In this document: positions 14,172-25,348 of the stretch, piece after piece
How the letters are laid out: each line of letters opens with the position of its first letter
Position numbering within the stretch: position 1 is the stretch's first letter
NCBI GenBank assembly: GCA_029641185.1
Contig: JAPWGK010000015.1
Location: 1,054,001 to 1,118,000 of the forward strand
Direction: 5' to 3'
Length of the DNA stretch: 64,000 bases
Source: Pseudofabraea citricarpa
Taxonomy: Eukaryota > Ascomycota > Leotiomycetes > Helotiales > Dermateaceae
Notes under the pieces: generated by a model
What the model saw: the letters and a program-made list of their open reading frames with translations, nothing else
The model's database searches: none
Told to the model about the DNA's origin: nothing
Translations under genes and position numbers: made by a program

Positions 14172-16025
14172 TCAACCAAGAGCAACCGCTTCATATGCAT
14201 CGCCGTCTAGATGGCTGAATAGAGTGGCCTGGACTGCAGCTCTGCTCTTTGCTATGGCCTCACTAATGCCTTCAACCTGGCTCACATTCCCTTGTAAGCT
14301 GTCCACGTGACCATGCACTTCTTTGAGCAGAGCGGTAAGACCTTCGTCGTTAGACATCTAGCATCGGTTAGCAGGGCCAGTCAGCGAGTTTGTGATTATG
14401 CACTTACATTAAGCGGCGGTTGCCGATGCTGCCTTTCCCCATCTAGACCGATATCATGCAATGTTTGGTCCTCGGCATCTTGTAAATGAAGCAACACATG
14501 TGCCTTCCTTTCCGCCTGTTTCCTCTTTTGTGACTCTGATTTTGCGTTAGACTCTAGATCTGCGAGGTCTGCTTTTTCCGCGTCAAGAAAGGCCTTCTCC
14601 TTCCATAATTCTGCTCTCAGAAGCTCATTGGCATGTGAAGCCGGGGTCAGCTGTGCCTCTAGAGCTGTCTTAATGTTCAAAATATTCTCAAAATCAAAAT
14701 CATCTTCCCCTGTACCGGCTGGCTTGACTGGGAACGGAAGCTTCTTTGATAACTTCCTGACCAGTCGTCGCGTAACCATCCCGATTGCTGTACTCGCTTG
14801 GTTCCTCTTCCGCTCATCATAAAGATGCATGATGACTGGTCGTTCCGCACTACCGAGCATTTGTGAAATACGCTCTATACTACTAAAAGGAAGTGGCTCC
14901 CATTTTTCGATTGCATGCCGAGGTACACGATGGGTTACGGGAGCCAAACGTTGAAACGTAGGAGATGGTTCTTCATCATCCGCGATATCCTGTGCAGAAT
15001 TATACTCCTGGGTTGATCGACGGCGTTTTGCTAGTTGCGAATCATCTTTAGATTCTATAAAATAATGTTAGAAGGATCCCCTGTGGCTATTTTAGATGGA
15101 GAATCACAATGCTTACTCTTTCTGTCCTTTTGCTTTTCGACTGTCGAAGTAGAGGGCTTTCTACTTTTATTCCCTGGACCAGCTGTGGTCTGATTGGTGA
15201 CTCCAGCTTTTGCGGATTTGTTGCTACTTGCGGCTTTAGAAGACCTATCCACTGGCAGGACAGCAGCAACACGTTTCTGTCCAGGTTTAGACCTGGAGAA
15301 TGACGAAGTAGCAGTCACTATATCAGGTTCTGAAACGTTCTGAGATAGCCTCAAGCGTCTTCTGGAAATGCTTCCAACCTCAGTTTCTTTTTTCTGCTCG
15401 ATGTTACTGGACTTAGACTTCGCGGGCCTCCCCGGTCCCTGCGGATCTGCTGATTGCGTAGCTTTAGACCCCTTTCCTGTCTGCTGATGAGAAGCCGTAG
15501 CTTCTCTCTTTTTCTTCCTCCGCCCAGTGTTCTCATTTGAAGTTGTGTTTTGTTTCTTGGATGGAGGTTCGTCACTCGAATTTGGCTCTACTGGCGGTAC
15601 GACCCAATAGTTCGAAGGACGCGACCTTTTCCTCTTCGATAATCTGGAATCCATGTTTTGTTGGCTGCCCCTTTCTTGCACAACTTCATGAAGATTTTCT
15701 GCTTCCTCCTGGCCCTCCCGGCTCACATCTGAGTTGGCATTGTGTTCGATAGCGCTGATCTGCGAAGACTCTGATTTTCCTGGGACTGCATCTGATTCCT
15801 GCCCCCGACGGACTGCTGCATTTTTCTGGTTGGTAGGTTTGTTCCTCTTTTTACGTGGCGGCGCAATTGGTGACTGTTGTGAGGGCAGCGGGGAAGCTGC
15901 GGAAGCTGCAGCCCACCAAGACCCTGGGGCATTGCGTTTTCTTTTCAGAATTTCCAGATCAGGCGCCTGCTACAATTAGAAAACGTGTTCTTACAAGCAA
16001 AGGGAAAGCAGGTGATACTAACCAT
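14172..16025 (-). CDS. CENP-Q/Fta7-like inner kinetochore (CCAN) protein
   Basis: Exons on the minus strand: 16025-16023 (ATG only), 15969-15117, 15054-14408 and 14357-14172, giving 562 aa. CENP-Q (Okp1 in budding yeast, Fta7 in fission yeast) is a COMA-complex subunit of the centromere-associated network. The N-terminal half is basic and disordered, with an early APGSWW motif, basic PPRKKR stretches, KRSRPSNYWVVPP at about residues 95-107, and an AT-hook-like GPGRPAKSK. The C-terminal half, from PRHAIEKWEPL on, is a predicted coiled coil rich in Leu, Glu and Lys (LEAQLTPASHANELLRAELW and beyond), typical of this family. The start is the weakest point: a single-codon first exon followed by GTTAGT...TTGTAG is inferred because the frame is open up to 15969 without a nearby ATG. 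The family assignment is by layout and motifs. Confidence 0.72.
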
Positions 16026-16652
16026 AACGACTTCTATACTGCATTTGTAGATTGTCGTTGTTCGTCGCGTCGGGCAACCTGGCGCGTCGACCGGAATAAC
16101 CTCGGACCTTAATTTGAAATCTCTGGATCACATGATGTCATTATCCAGGACCACAGTTCACCTTTATGCAACCAGTATTATTTCCTCTTTTCATCACACC
16201 ATCTCAATTTGAACCGTACCTCAGATTTCCCTATCCGTCAGCAATTAAGTCGCTCAATGCACCGATACACATAAAGTGTCCCCGGTCAAAGACTACGAAA
16301 TGCCGGCTAACAAATGCAGCCGGGAGGTACCTGAACGCTCGCCTCCCACCGGTTAACACAATGGATATCTAACTTTCTATACGGAGTTTTACCAATCTAC
16401 AACCACTTGGCCTACTACAATCCCCTTGCTAGTGGCTAAGATACCTTGAAATCATCCTGACATCTTGCCAACACAGACTTCTGACTCATTTGACACTCGG
16501 CATTTGGGCGAGACAAGCCTTCAAAGAGACGTTGCTTGATAATGTCCAACGGGAATCGCACTCGCAAGAGCCCGAAGGTAGGTTGATATAAGGTATCGAA
16601 AGATATCTCTTTCTGCTTCATTACAACTCTATCGGTTCCTCCTTCTTCCACC
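16026..16652. other. Divergent promoter between CENP-Q-like gene and DUF2855 gene
   Basis: About 626 bases separating two head-to-head genes. No coding frame is supported. Confidence 0.55.
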
Positions 16653-17978
16653 ATGGCTACAAGCGTGCCCACTATTCAAGTCCTTTCAAAGAATAATTAC
16701 GCGGACCAACATCTTGTTGCCCTCCCTGGTGCATTTCCTCTTCCAGCCTTAGGGCCCTCGTCACTCCGGATCCAATCAGCTATTCTTGGTTTGACCACCA
16801 ACAACTTTACCTATGCTCGACAAGGTCACTTGATTGGGAACTGGTGGGAGGTACATCCGTTGCCTCCATCCACCCCGTCCGAGTTCTCAGATGCAGCCAA
16901 ATACGGCCGCATATCAGCATGGGGCTACGGAGTTGTGATAGAAAGCACGCTTTCCCCAGACTCGGCCATCCAGGTCGGATCTCGCGCATATGGCTACCTC
17001 CCTATCGGAACCTTGCCCGTCGATATGCAAGTCGAGGTTAGCGCCAGCGTCCCAGGCCAGTTCAACGAAGTCAGCACGCGGAGAAGTAAGCTAATGCCGC
17101 TCTACAATCGCTACAATCTCCAATCGCCAGCGATCCAAGCCGCTGAGAAAGGTGCTCGGAAACAGAGCGAGGGTTATGATGCTCTGTTCCGCATCTTGTT
17201 CGAGAGCGGGTACTTGATGAATCGGTTCGTCTTCGCCTGGAACCCAAGCGAGCGTGTGCATCCATCTGCAGAGCCCGGGCAGCCCGGCGTGGAGCTCATT
17301 GGGGACAACTCCATCGACAACAACACTACTGTCATTTTGTTCGCAGCGAGTGGAAAGACGGCGCTTGGCCTTGCCTACCAATTAAAACATCAAAGACATG
17401 ATGGGCAATACCCTCGCAAAATCATAGCTGTGGGGTCCAAAGCCACACAGTCGTTTACCGAAGGCACCAAGTTCTTTGATGCCGTTCTCAACTATGACCG
17501 CGATGAGAGTGCAGGTCTGGAAACAGAGCTGGGGATTGACTCGGAATCCAAAATCGTCCTTGTTGATTTTGGAGCAAGAGAAGGAGCAGCCGATCGATGG
17601 ACAGAGAAGCTTCGGGCTCTTAGCAAGCAGGTCAATATCTACACAGTAGGAGGCGAATGCGCCGCTGATAGCCCTGATGTCATACTTCAGAAATTAATCC
17701 TCCAAAATAGTACGACAGATAGGGTCAAGATCAATGCTTCTGGTATGAAATCACAAGCCTTGGCCATCCTCGGCGAGAAGAGGTACTATGAGGAATTCTT
17801 GGAGAACTGGGAGACGTTCAAGGCAGCTGGTGGAATTCCAGGCTTGAAGATTGTGTGGGGTGAGGGAATACAAGGGTTTGCAGCAGGCTGGGAAAGATTG
17901 GCGAAGGGAGGAGTTGGCCCTGATGAGGGACTTGTCTTTGATCTTAGCTCTGCTCTTCCAGGGCAGAAAGCTACTTAG
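16653..17978 (+). CDS. DUF2855 family protein
   Basis: One exon, 441 aa. The ATG at 16653 follows a pyrimidine-rich leader with ACCATGG context. It matches the DUF2855 layout: the N-terminal LRIQSAILGLTTNNFTYARQ, the GRISAWGYGVVIEST block (about residues 88-102), then a YNRYN segment and a Rossmann-like C-terminal half with ILFAASGKTALGLAYQLK (about residues 227-244). The family is widespread in fungi and bacteria and has a fold suggestive of medium-chain reductases/quinone oxidoreductases, but no reaction is established. The G-x-x-x-[AG] pattern supports nucleotide binding only weakly. I see no membrane segment or targeting signal. It is head-to-head with the CENP-Q-like gene, with no obvious functional link. 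Confidence 0.85.
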   Translation: MATSVPTIQVLSKNNYADQHLVALPGAFPLPALGPSSLRIQSAILGLTTNNFTYARQGHLIGNWWEVHPLPPSTPSEFSDAAKYGRISAWGYGVVIESTLSPDSAIQVGSRAYGYLPIGTLPVDMQVEVSASVPGQFNEVSTRRSKLMPLYNRYNLQSPAIQAAEKGARKQSEGYDALFRILFESGYLMNRFVFAWNPSERVHPSAEPGQPGVELIGDNSIDNNTTVILFAASGKTALGLAYQLKHQRHDGQYPRKIIAVGSKATQSFTEGTKFFDAVLNYDRDESAGLETELGIDSESKIVLVDFGAREGAADRWTEKLRALSKQVNIYTVGGECAADSPDVILQKLILQNSTTDRVKINASGMKSQALAILGEKRYYEEFLENWETFKAAGGIPGLKIVWGEGIQGFAAGWERLAKGGVGPDEGLVFDLSSALPGQKAT

Positions 17979-18194
17979 TACTTAGTACAAACATATGTAA
18001 AGCATCGAGGGCGATCGAGTTATAGCCAGTCACACTAGGCGACTAGGATCACTCGACCCGAGCCGGATCTAAACTAGGTAGCCCATAATGCCACTATTAC
18101 CATCGATTAGAAGACCCAGTCCAGTGTCTTGGACCAAATCTTGCAAACAACTGAGTAACAAATATTGGTGCAACGAATTCTAGAATAACAATAC

Positions 18195-20110
18195 CTATTC
18201 ATCCAAGCTATGAAATCGTTCATGGGCAGCCATAGCAAATGCAGGCATTACAGCACCGCACTCAAAACACCTCAAAGTGCTCTGGCCTTCCTCCTCATCC
18301 GACTCCCATACAGCTACTTCATCAACAGTATTTTGCGTAGGATACAAGACATCCTCAGAACCAGCTAAGACAGGATCCATTGCTTCACGGCCAGCACTTG
18401 GCTCAGCTAGGTCCATCTGAGATTCTCCTGTCATATCTTCAGGCGGCACATCTTTATCTTCCACCTTCCACTCCCTCAGCACATCTTCCTGTCGTTTGAA
18501 CATCTTGCTTATATCCCTACCTCGTCCCGAGCTGTCCTCACTAGCTGCTTCAACCATATTCATTACTCCGATGTTCATCAAGCTTAAATTCCAGCCTTGC
18601 TGTGGATGTAATCTTCGAAACATTGGGAGTAGGCATTCACTAATCAGTCTCTCGACGATAGCATCTACGCCTTCTTTAAGATTGAAGATAAAAGTCGGCA
18701 AAGGTCCAGATCTCGATATCCTATTGAAGGTCCGAGTTCGTGTTCCATCGGAATTCACGGGTGCTCGGGGCCTGGTTGAAAGTCGTAGCGACTTTGGATA
18801 TGCGATCCATTTCTTACCTTGATCCGGCTGGTCATTCTCTTCAAGTAGGTCTGTATGCATTCTCTTGACAAGACTTGCTGATAATATTCGAAATTCTTTC
18901 ATGACCTGGGGCATGGTGTCTAGACGTAAGTAAGAGTCTTCAATAGAGATCTGCACGGGTATCTTTCTCGCTTCTTTGACCTCCGTATCGTCCACTCCAT
19001 TGATCAGAGCCCAGATCCTACCACCTATACCACGCTCTGCACCAGGACCACCGAGAATCTTCTCAAGTGTCTCTGAACTCATGCCGGGGAACTTCCTTAC
19101 ATCAAGAACTGTAACGTTTTCTTTGGAAGCGGAATAATCGATACTCATCTTGAGATCCAAAGGTTGTGATAGGATGTGATTCCGGATGCGTTGAGACATA
19201 TTGAACCCGATACCAGGTATCTTTCCAATCCCATGAGAATCGACGAAGCTCGCTACGTTCATTTCATACTCCGCCTCAAACGCACCCGGGCCGGCTATAA
19301 GTAGCTGAGGCGCAAGAAGGGTTGTTTGTCCTTTGGGCTTGTTCACATTTCCAACAAGCTTACTTAATAGCTTGTTGGTTGATATGCCAACAGTCGACGT
19401 ATATCCCTTCTCCTCTTCTAAGCTTAGTCTCAAATGCCTTGCAAAATGAGAGCCGAGGATGAGGCGCAAGCTGTATGTATTTGGTGATTGCCGCATTTCG
19501 ACCGCCGGAGTGGATTGCAACTTTGGTGCTTCTTCTGGAAACCCATGACCAGCAATCTTAGTTGCGTCAAAGGCGAAACCAATAGTAGGATCATTACGAC
19601 GCAACTGAAAGAAAGAATGAGACAGATCATTGTGGTTGAGGAGGAGTTCGTTGTAGTCAACGATGTCTGTGATATCCATGAAGACTTCGTCAAAGCCTAG
19701 CCTCTCAACCTTGCCACTCCACGTGAAGGCGGCTAGATACTTGTAGAGGGCTTTGGAGGCATCACGAAACCTTCCCAGCTCCTCGCCCAGCACGATGACT
19801 ACCTCCGGGCAGATCTGCTTGGCTTCGGTCACAAGTTGAAGTTTTCTCAAACCGCGGCGACGAGCCTCGTAATTGCATGTCACTATGATATGCTTCTGCT
19901 GGACGGCAAAGGGCAGCGAATGCAGAGCAGGGTTCTCCACCATGAACACGCTGCAGTAGAAACAATCATAATCCTAAAGAGGGTCAGATGGTATTTCGGG
20001 TACGAGAGCGTCGTCGTTTGCGGATGACGGAGGCTGAGGTAGCTTACGAAGTGGATGATAATCCTTCTATTCAGGGTCGACCTCGGCTTCCTTCCGAATG
20101 TCGATGCCAT
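18195..20110 (-). CDS. Y-family translesion DNA polymerase, iota-like, with C-terminal UBZ finger
   Basis: Exons on the minus strand: 20110-20048 and 19973-18195 (intron GTAAGC...CTTTAG), 613 aa. The first catalytic motif is rebuilt across the intron as IIIHFDYDCFYCSV, with metal-binding Asp22 and Asp24. The second catalytic pair is in RLGFDEVFMDITD (Asp116-Glu117). Little-finger and helix-hairpin-like segments follow (HGIGKIPGIGFNMSQRI). The extreme C-terminus has a C-x2-C-x11-H-x3-H finger (CFECGAVMPAFAMAAHERFH), a UBZ-type ubiquitin-binding motif that recruits Y-family polymerases to ubiquitinated PCNA. The order of motifs and the overall length fit fungal Pol iota/Rad30-type proteins. Pol eta is an alternative, but the catalytic spacing and the C-terminus look closer to the iota group annotated in filamentous fungi. 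Confidence 0.86.
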
Positions 20111-21290
20111 GGCCGGTCGACAATCGGGCTCTTTGGGACCAAAAAAAGTATCGTGACTGCAGACCGCTCCGTTCCATGTAATCCGACGAATACGTGGATG
20201 GCTGACTTCATAATCCTTGGGGAATCGACGGTGTGAGAATTTTCTGCGCAGTGGCCAGAGTGGACAGAGTGAGTGGCGAGTGAAACTAGGTTTCTGAGGC
20301 TGGAGCTGGTACGGTACGGGAGTAGCTGGGATGAAGTCGGGGGTCGGGGTGGTTCGGGTGGTGCGAGTGAGGATGACAGGATGATGTTTGGGTGACGGTG
20401 ACGGTGCTGGGACTGGGACTAGGACTGGGATACGGGGCGATAGGCGAGCGACGAGCGACGATACCATGACACCCACAGCCGCGCGTGTTGAAACGGAACA
20501 GCACGAGATGGCCCAGCCGCTATGGGCACACCCCGCTTGGCAGCAATCGCCGCCGCCGCCGCCGCCACCGTCACCGGTTGTGCCCGCCACAAGTCCACAA
20601 GTGCGCCGTGGACTCGACTTGCCGCTGTGGGGGAGCGGGGATCGTATCAAAACACAGGGGTGCTGGCTATCACCCGCCCACCCCCCGCTTAACAAAAATA
20701 GGACGGCCCTGGATTGGAGGAGATTGGCGATTATGAGGCCAGGTTAAATATAAAGTGGCTAGACCGGGATCTTCAGGTGCTTCACAGCCAATCCCGGCGA
20801 CGTGACGGCGGCTTCACCTGTGCAGGCTCAGCGCTTCAGCACAATCGCAGCACCCAACTCACCCTCCAACTCACCCAATGTCCCCAACAGCATCCCCAAT
20901 AATAAGCCCGCAACCCCTCCTGTGAATTAGAGCCATCGCATCTCCTCCTCCTCGGTGTTTGTTTGTTGTCCATGCATTCGCAAATACTCGTCACATCGCG
21001 GCAGACTCCTCATCACTTGCATTATTAGAAACCGATTAAGCGCTTCTCCACAAGGCTTGACTGTCAGTGGTCTCGACATTAAAAGTTTCATTTTATACTT
21101 AACCCCGCCATGCACTTTTGAGTCTTTTCCATCTCTCGCTCTCCAACGCCGTCCTCATGCTCCTGTTCCTACCACAGTCCGAAAACATCGTGGACCTCTC
21201 CCCTCGCTGCTGAGACCTCTGCCGGCCACCACATCCACCGCCGCTTAGATCACCTCCAAGACTTTCGACCAGATACTCAGCATCTCGACT
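20111..21290. other. Divergent intergenic region, partly GC-rich
   Basis: Nearly 1.2 kb between the polymerase gene and the next plus-strand gene. It includes a G/C-rich block (about 20290-20720) with a CCG run near 20548-20570. An AT-richer stretch (20740-20760, containing TTAAATATAAAG) could be a core promoter for the plus-strand gene. Several long open frames in the GC-rich part are compositional artefacts: they overlap on both strands and show no domain. Confidence 0.5.
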
Positions 21291-22529
21291 ATGATGCTTG
21301 CTTCTGCCAGACATTGCTCAACAGCCATGTCTTTCCCCTCGCCGTCGCCCTCTTCGTCGCCGCCGTCACAGTCGGCCACCAAACGGCCAAGATTGTCACT
21401 GCAGATCAAAACTCCAAGTGCTCCACAAACTCTGGGGAAGTCTGCAACAGCGCTCAAGGCAGATATCGATCCGACCTCACCGACTGCCTTCAACACCCTT
21501 TCGAACGCATACGCAGTGGCGATTGAGAATGCGTCCCCAATCACTGCCAAACCAACATCAATATCAACGTCAAGCGAGCCGAGAACCGCTGGGAGTGCCA
21601 GATCCACCCCGTTACGCCTTCAGACGTCCATGTTTTCCGGAGACGAGTATATCCATCCATCTCAAAGGACTCAGACGCCAGGTCCTTTTTCTGTTGCGTA
21701 TCCCGACACGCCAGCTAGTTCGTCAACACCAGCGACCGCGCATCCTGAGAAACAGAAACTCGGAAACCCCTTCACCTTCACACCCCCACAGTCGGCGGGT
21801 TCAACCGAAGCAGCAGCAGCAGTACCAAGGATATTCACCTTTGCCGCGAACCTGCCAAGCAAAGCCTCTCCCAACTCACCGCGAACTCCAAGGCGTCGTG
21901 CTACTATGAGTGGCGGTTACCAAGTAGCGCCCTACACACATCCTCGAAGTCTTCGAAGTATCTTGCGCAATTCTCCTCTGCCACCGCGCAGTACAGTAAC
22001 ACCTATCACCCCGCGGACGTCATTACGATTAGCGACCAGAGCTTCAAAAAGAGTTGGGTACAATGATCCTCTCACACAAACGATTACAACAAACAAATAC
22101 ACTTCGAGTCATATCGATCTCTTGTCAGAAGAGGAGGCTCAGGATGCGATGCCCGATGTAGAAGGAGGAGAAGCGAGTTTGGATCTGACGATGGCATATA
22201 CAGGCGACGAAACAAGAGATGGTGGTCAAACACCAGGACCGTTTGAGGAAATGAGAAGGCGAATGGCAGGCCTAGGAGCAGAAAGTGATCCCGAGACGCC
22301 TGGTGCTAGGAAACGAAAGCGTAGAGAGAAGAAGAGAAAGTGGGTATGGACAATCGGAGCAGGAGAGGACGCCGATGAGGGTGATCCAATAATTGGTACG
22401 CCAAGTACTCCAGCGACCGCGCTCAAGAACGAAACTCCTGCAACTGCAATCTGGCGTGGTTCATCAGTTTCCTCCGACTCGGAAATGGAATCTATGGATG
22501 ATAGGCCAACCACGGCGCAGTCGCTTTGA
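21291..22529 (+). CDS. Ser/Pro/Thr-rich, probably nuclear conserved fungal protein of unknown function
   Basis: One exon, up to 412 aa. The first ATG is at 21291. An in-frame ATG at 21327 starts MSFPSPSPSS and may be the real start, because the preceding residues are unlike the rest. The protein is mostly disordered and carries many S/T-P sites, suggesting cyclin-dependent or MAP-kinase phosphorylation (inference). Ordered-looking islands are RSLRSILRNSPLPP (near the middle), KRVGYNDPLTQTITTNKYTSSHIDLL, and a basic cluster ARKRKRREKKRKWVWTIG near residue 350 that looks like a nuclear localisation signal. I do not recognise a named family. The islands are of the sort conserved between filamentous fungi, which supports a true gene over a chance frame. 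Confidence 0.7.
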   Translation: MMLASARHCSTAMSFPSPSPSSSPPSQSATKRPRLSLQIKTPSAPQTLGKSATALKADIDPTSPTAFNTLSNAYAVAIENASPITAKPTSISTSSEPRTAGSARSTPLRLQTSMFSGDEYIHPSQRTQTPGPFSVAYPDTPASSSTPATAHPEKQKLGNPFTFTPPQSAGSTEAAAAVPRIFTFAANLPSKASPNSPRTPRRRATMSGGYQVAPYTHPRSLRSILRNSPLPPRSTVTPITPRTSLRLATRASKRVGYNDPLTQTITTNKYTSSHIDLLSEEEAQDAMPDVEGGEASLDLTMAYTGDETRDGGQTPGPFEEMRRRMAGLGAESDPETPGARKRKRREKKRKWVWTIGAGEDADEGDPIIGTPSTPATALKNETPATAIWRGSSVSSDSEMESMDDRPTTAQSL

Positions 22530-22981
22530 ATGGACCAAATCCTTTGGACCGAGAATAATTATCCTCGTAGAGATCAAACTAGCAATCTTAGATGTTAATC
22601 GGCACTAAGTACACTGGCAATTCGAGTGTACTCAAAAGTACCTCGTTCGTCAACACAACAACACGTCATGTCAGAGACAGGCGAAACTCGGCACCAGAGA
22701 TGGTTACCTGGTGCTACAAAGCTCGGTATCGAGCATGCTAGCTCGAATAATTGGATTGCGAGACTCAGCAGGCAGTGCTAAAGAGCTGGTGATGACCAGG
22801 TATGGTAGCTGCCACGTAGCTACAGGTTTTAGACGTAGAAAGTATAGCTTGTAATTGGAAGATTATCATTCTGCATTTTCTTGTCCCACGCTTGCACGAC
22901 CTTTAGCTTGTAAGAATGATCATCCATCACTAAACTCCGAGAGCGACTAGCACCGGAACATATTCATCACCAATGTGACAA
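22530..22981. other. Intergenic between convergent genes
   Basis: About 450 bases of 3' flanking sequence for two genes ending toward each other. Nothing else is seen. Confidence 0.55.
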
Positions 22982-23625
22982 CTAGTATTTCCCTGACAGC
23001 TTGACTAGCCCAGCTGCTTCGTTATCTTTCTTGCTTTTCTGACTCCATTCGGGTGCCTCATCTTTACCGGACTCTTCTTCTTCATCCGCCTGTTTCTTAT
23101 TGTGGTGTACGGTTGTAGGGGCATGCTCGGCTGGAGAGTATATCGTATACAGGATCTATAAAGAAACAGTATTGTTAGCGTAGGTCATTGTGTGCCTTGT
23201 TCTGGGCCACGTACCAATGGAGTAGGTCCAGTATTGATGAATTGATGCTGTGTGCCTGCCGGGACCACCATCAAGTCACCAGCCTTAACATCCTGATCTT
23301 TGCCATTGATAGTGGCCTTGCCAACCCCACTCGTGAATGTAAGTGCTTGATCAACCGTGTGTACCTCGTCACCAATCTCCCCATCTACTGGAATGGTCAT
23401 CAAAACGACTTGCGAATAGAGACCGGTGAACAGGACTTTGCGAAACTCTGCAGAAGACTCGGATAATGACCCTGCAATGTTTGGGAAGTAGGCCATCTCG
23501 TGGGCTGGAGGCCCATTTTTGGACGCCATTCTTCTGAACTGAGCAATTGGGGGAACTTTATGCTGCTGTAGTGTAGACTTTACACTGAGGATGCGTGCGG
23601 TGCGTGGGAGGATTGACTTGAGCAT
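22982..23625 (-). CDS. Small cupin-domain protein, possibly mitochondrial
   Basis: Exons on the minus strand: 23625-23215 and 23155-22982 (intron GTACGT...TTATAG), 194 aa. A single beta-barrel cupin is visible. Motif 1 is around IPVDGEIGDEVHTVDQAL; motif 2 is KAGDLMVVPAGTQHQFINTG. After splicing, ILYTIYSPAEHAPTTVHHNK follows, the ending typical of a compact, mainly bacterial cupin group. The first about 33 residues (basic, no acidic residues, MLKSILPRTARILSVKS) look like a mitochondrial targeting peptide, with a second Met at residue 33. The tail after the cupin is Lys/Glu-rich. No substrate is known. The bacterial-type cupin core raises the possibility of old transfer (inference only). Confidence 0.83.
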
Positions 23626-24127
23626 TCAGACGCTTTTTGGAGGAATGAACGAATGGGGGAATGGCTATAAGTAATAAGTCAATCAAAAGAGGGGAAAGAA
23701 CTAATTCAAGGAGATGCCTGGATACTTATTTAATGGCTGGTGCAAACTCAGCAGGCCCGCGCATTGTTCAAGAGTCTTAGGCGTCATCACTGGTGATATT
23801 TCGTATGGTATTGAAATGCCGAAATCATGCGTCATCAAGGTGCATACGACATGGAGGGCAACATATCCTATCGATCCGTCGAATGAGGATACCGAATGAT
23901 CCCCGCCGGGGTTTGGTTTGCAAGCTCTCAGTTGTTGTCTTCCCCGCAGATTCTCGAGCGTGCCAGAAGGTTTTATTTCGTTCAGGAGAGCGAACCAAAC
24001 ACCGCCTGTCTTTTGGTCAAGGCTGAACCAAGCCCGGCGACGGATTTTCCTCCGACCCGAGCCTGGCCTGACATTTGGGAACTTTCATGAGAGCATCATC
24101 AAAGCACGCTACAGCTTTCTCATCACG
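23626..24127. other. Divergent promoter between cupin gene and COX11
   Basis: About 500 bases between two head-to-head genes whose products may both be mitochondrial. No supported coding frame. Confidence 0.5.
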
Positions 24128-25071
24128 ATGAGTAATTTTTCGAGGTCCCTCGTGGGATTGGGGAGCAAGAATGGAGCCTGGAAATATTCATCATATGCGA
24201 AGACGATGCGCCAGCAAGCAAAACTGCCCTTCTTTAAGCCGTCTATGAAAAGATATACTTCGAATAGCTCAAGACCGCGACAGTCCAGGATACCGACTTA
24301 TGCGGAAAAGAGAGCGCCGTTCGAAAAGAAGAATGTCTCTACCATGTACGTTTACTCTCGCCGACTCCTGGGGCTTGCTAATGTATCAAGGTACTACATC
24401 CTTTCTACTATTCTCGGAACCGTCGCATTCTCTTATGGCTCTGTTCCTTTCTATAAAATGGTAAGTTGCCATTGGCCTGTGAAATCTGGGGGGTTATAAA
24501 CTGACTGAAACCCTGTAGCTCTGCCAGACAATTGGATGGGGAGGACAGCCCATTAAAGCACCTGGGCACGGCGGAGCTCCTGGAAGCGACCCCTCGGCAC
24601 ATCTGCAACCAGTCACCTCTGCGAAACGAATACGCATAACATTCAATGGATCCGTATCTGATGTTCTACCTTGGAAGTTCACACCCCAGCAGCGGGAAGT
24701 TCGAGTCCTTCCCGGCGAGACTGCATTGGCTTTCTACACAGCAACAAACAAATCGGACGATGATATTATTGGAGTGGCGACATACAGTGTAACTCCGGGA
24801 CAAGTAGCACAGTATTTCAGCAAGATCCAATGCTTTTGCTTCGAGGAACAGAGATTGAACGCCGGGGAAACGGTGGACATGCCAGTCTTCTTCTATATCG
24901 ATCCCGAATTTGTCAATGATCCAAATATGAGAGGTATTGAGCAGGTTACCTTGAGTTATACATTTTTCAGTAAGTTAGCCTTCACTAGATTGATCATGTG
25001 GATTTTAATGATTTGCAGAGGCGAGATATGACAAGAATGGGCAACTGAAGGCCATGCCGGAGGGAATGTAA
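24128..25071 (+). CDS. COX11: COX11, copper chaperone for cytochrome c oxidase assembly
   Basis: Exons 24128-24345, 24391-24460, 24519-24969 and 25019-25071, giving 263 aa. Cox11 is an inner-membrane protein that delivers copper to the CuB site of Cox1. An N-terminal basic presequence is followed by a membrane span built from the first three exons (NVSTMYYILSTILGTVAFSY) and then VPFYKMLCQTIGWGG. The copper-binding motif is present as KIQCFCFEEQ (Cys-Phe-Cys), followed by VDMPVFFYIDPEF and the VTLSYTFFKARYD ending. The first intron is only 45 bases (GTACGT, branch GCTAAT, acceptor TCAAG). Its length is a multiple of three and it contains no stop, so it could be missed; splicing it gives the family sequence. 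Confidence 0.95.
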
Positions 25072-25348
25072 ATGTACTTTAGATGTATACAATTGGTATA
25101 ATTGCATAGGCATTGGGTGGCGTTTAGCATCTGCGTTTAGGAATTTGTATAAAAGGCATTTATATATGTTAGGAAGTCACCACTTTGTTAAATCGTCGCT
25201 ATATTTACTTTCTAGCGGTGCTTGAGCTAACGTTGTAGAATACAGTGTACATTGATCACTCTTGATCGATGCATGTCTAGTCTCGGTGCAAGAGAAGTTG
25301 TCTCTCTCGCCCATAAGGATCGTATTATCTAAGTAACACAAGGTTGTT

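Noticed and set aside
19883..20695. 270-codon minus-strand frame rich in Pro/Ser/Thr
   Set aside because: It overlaps the polymerase first exon and GC-rich promoter in another frame; composition only.
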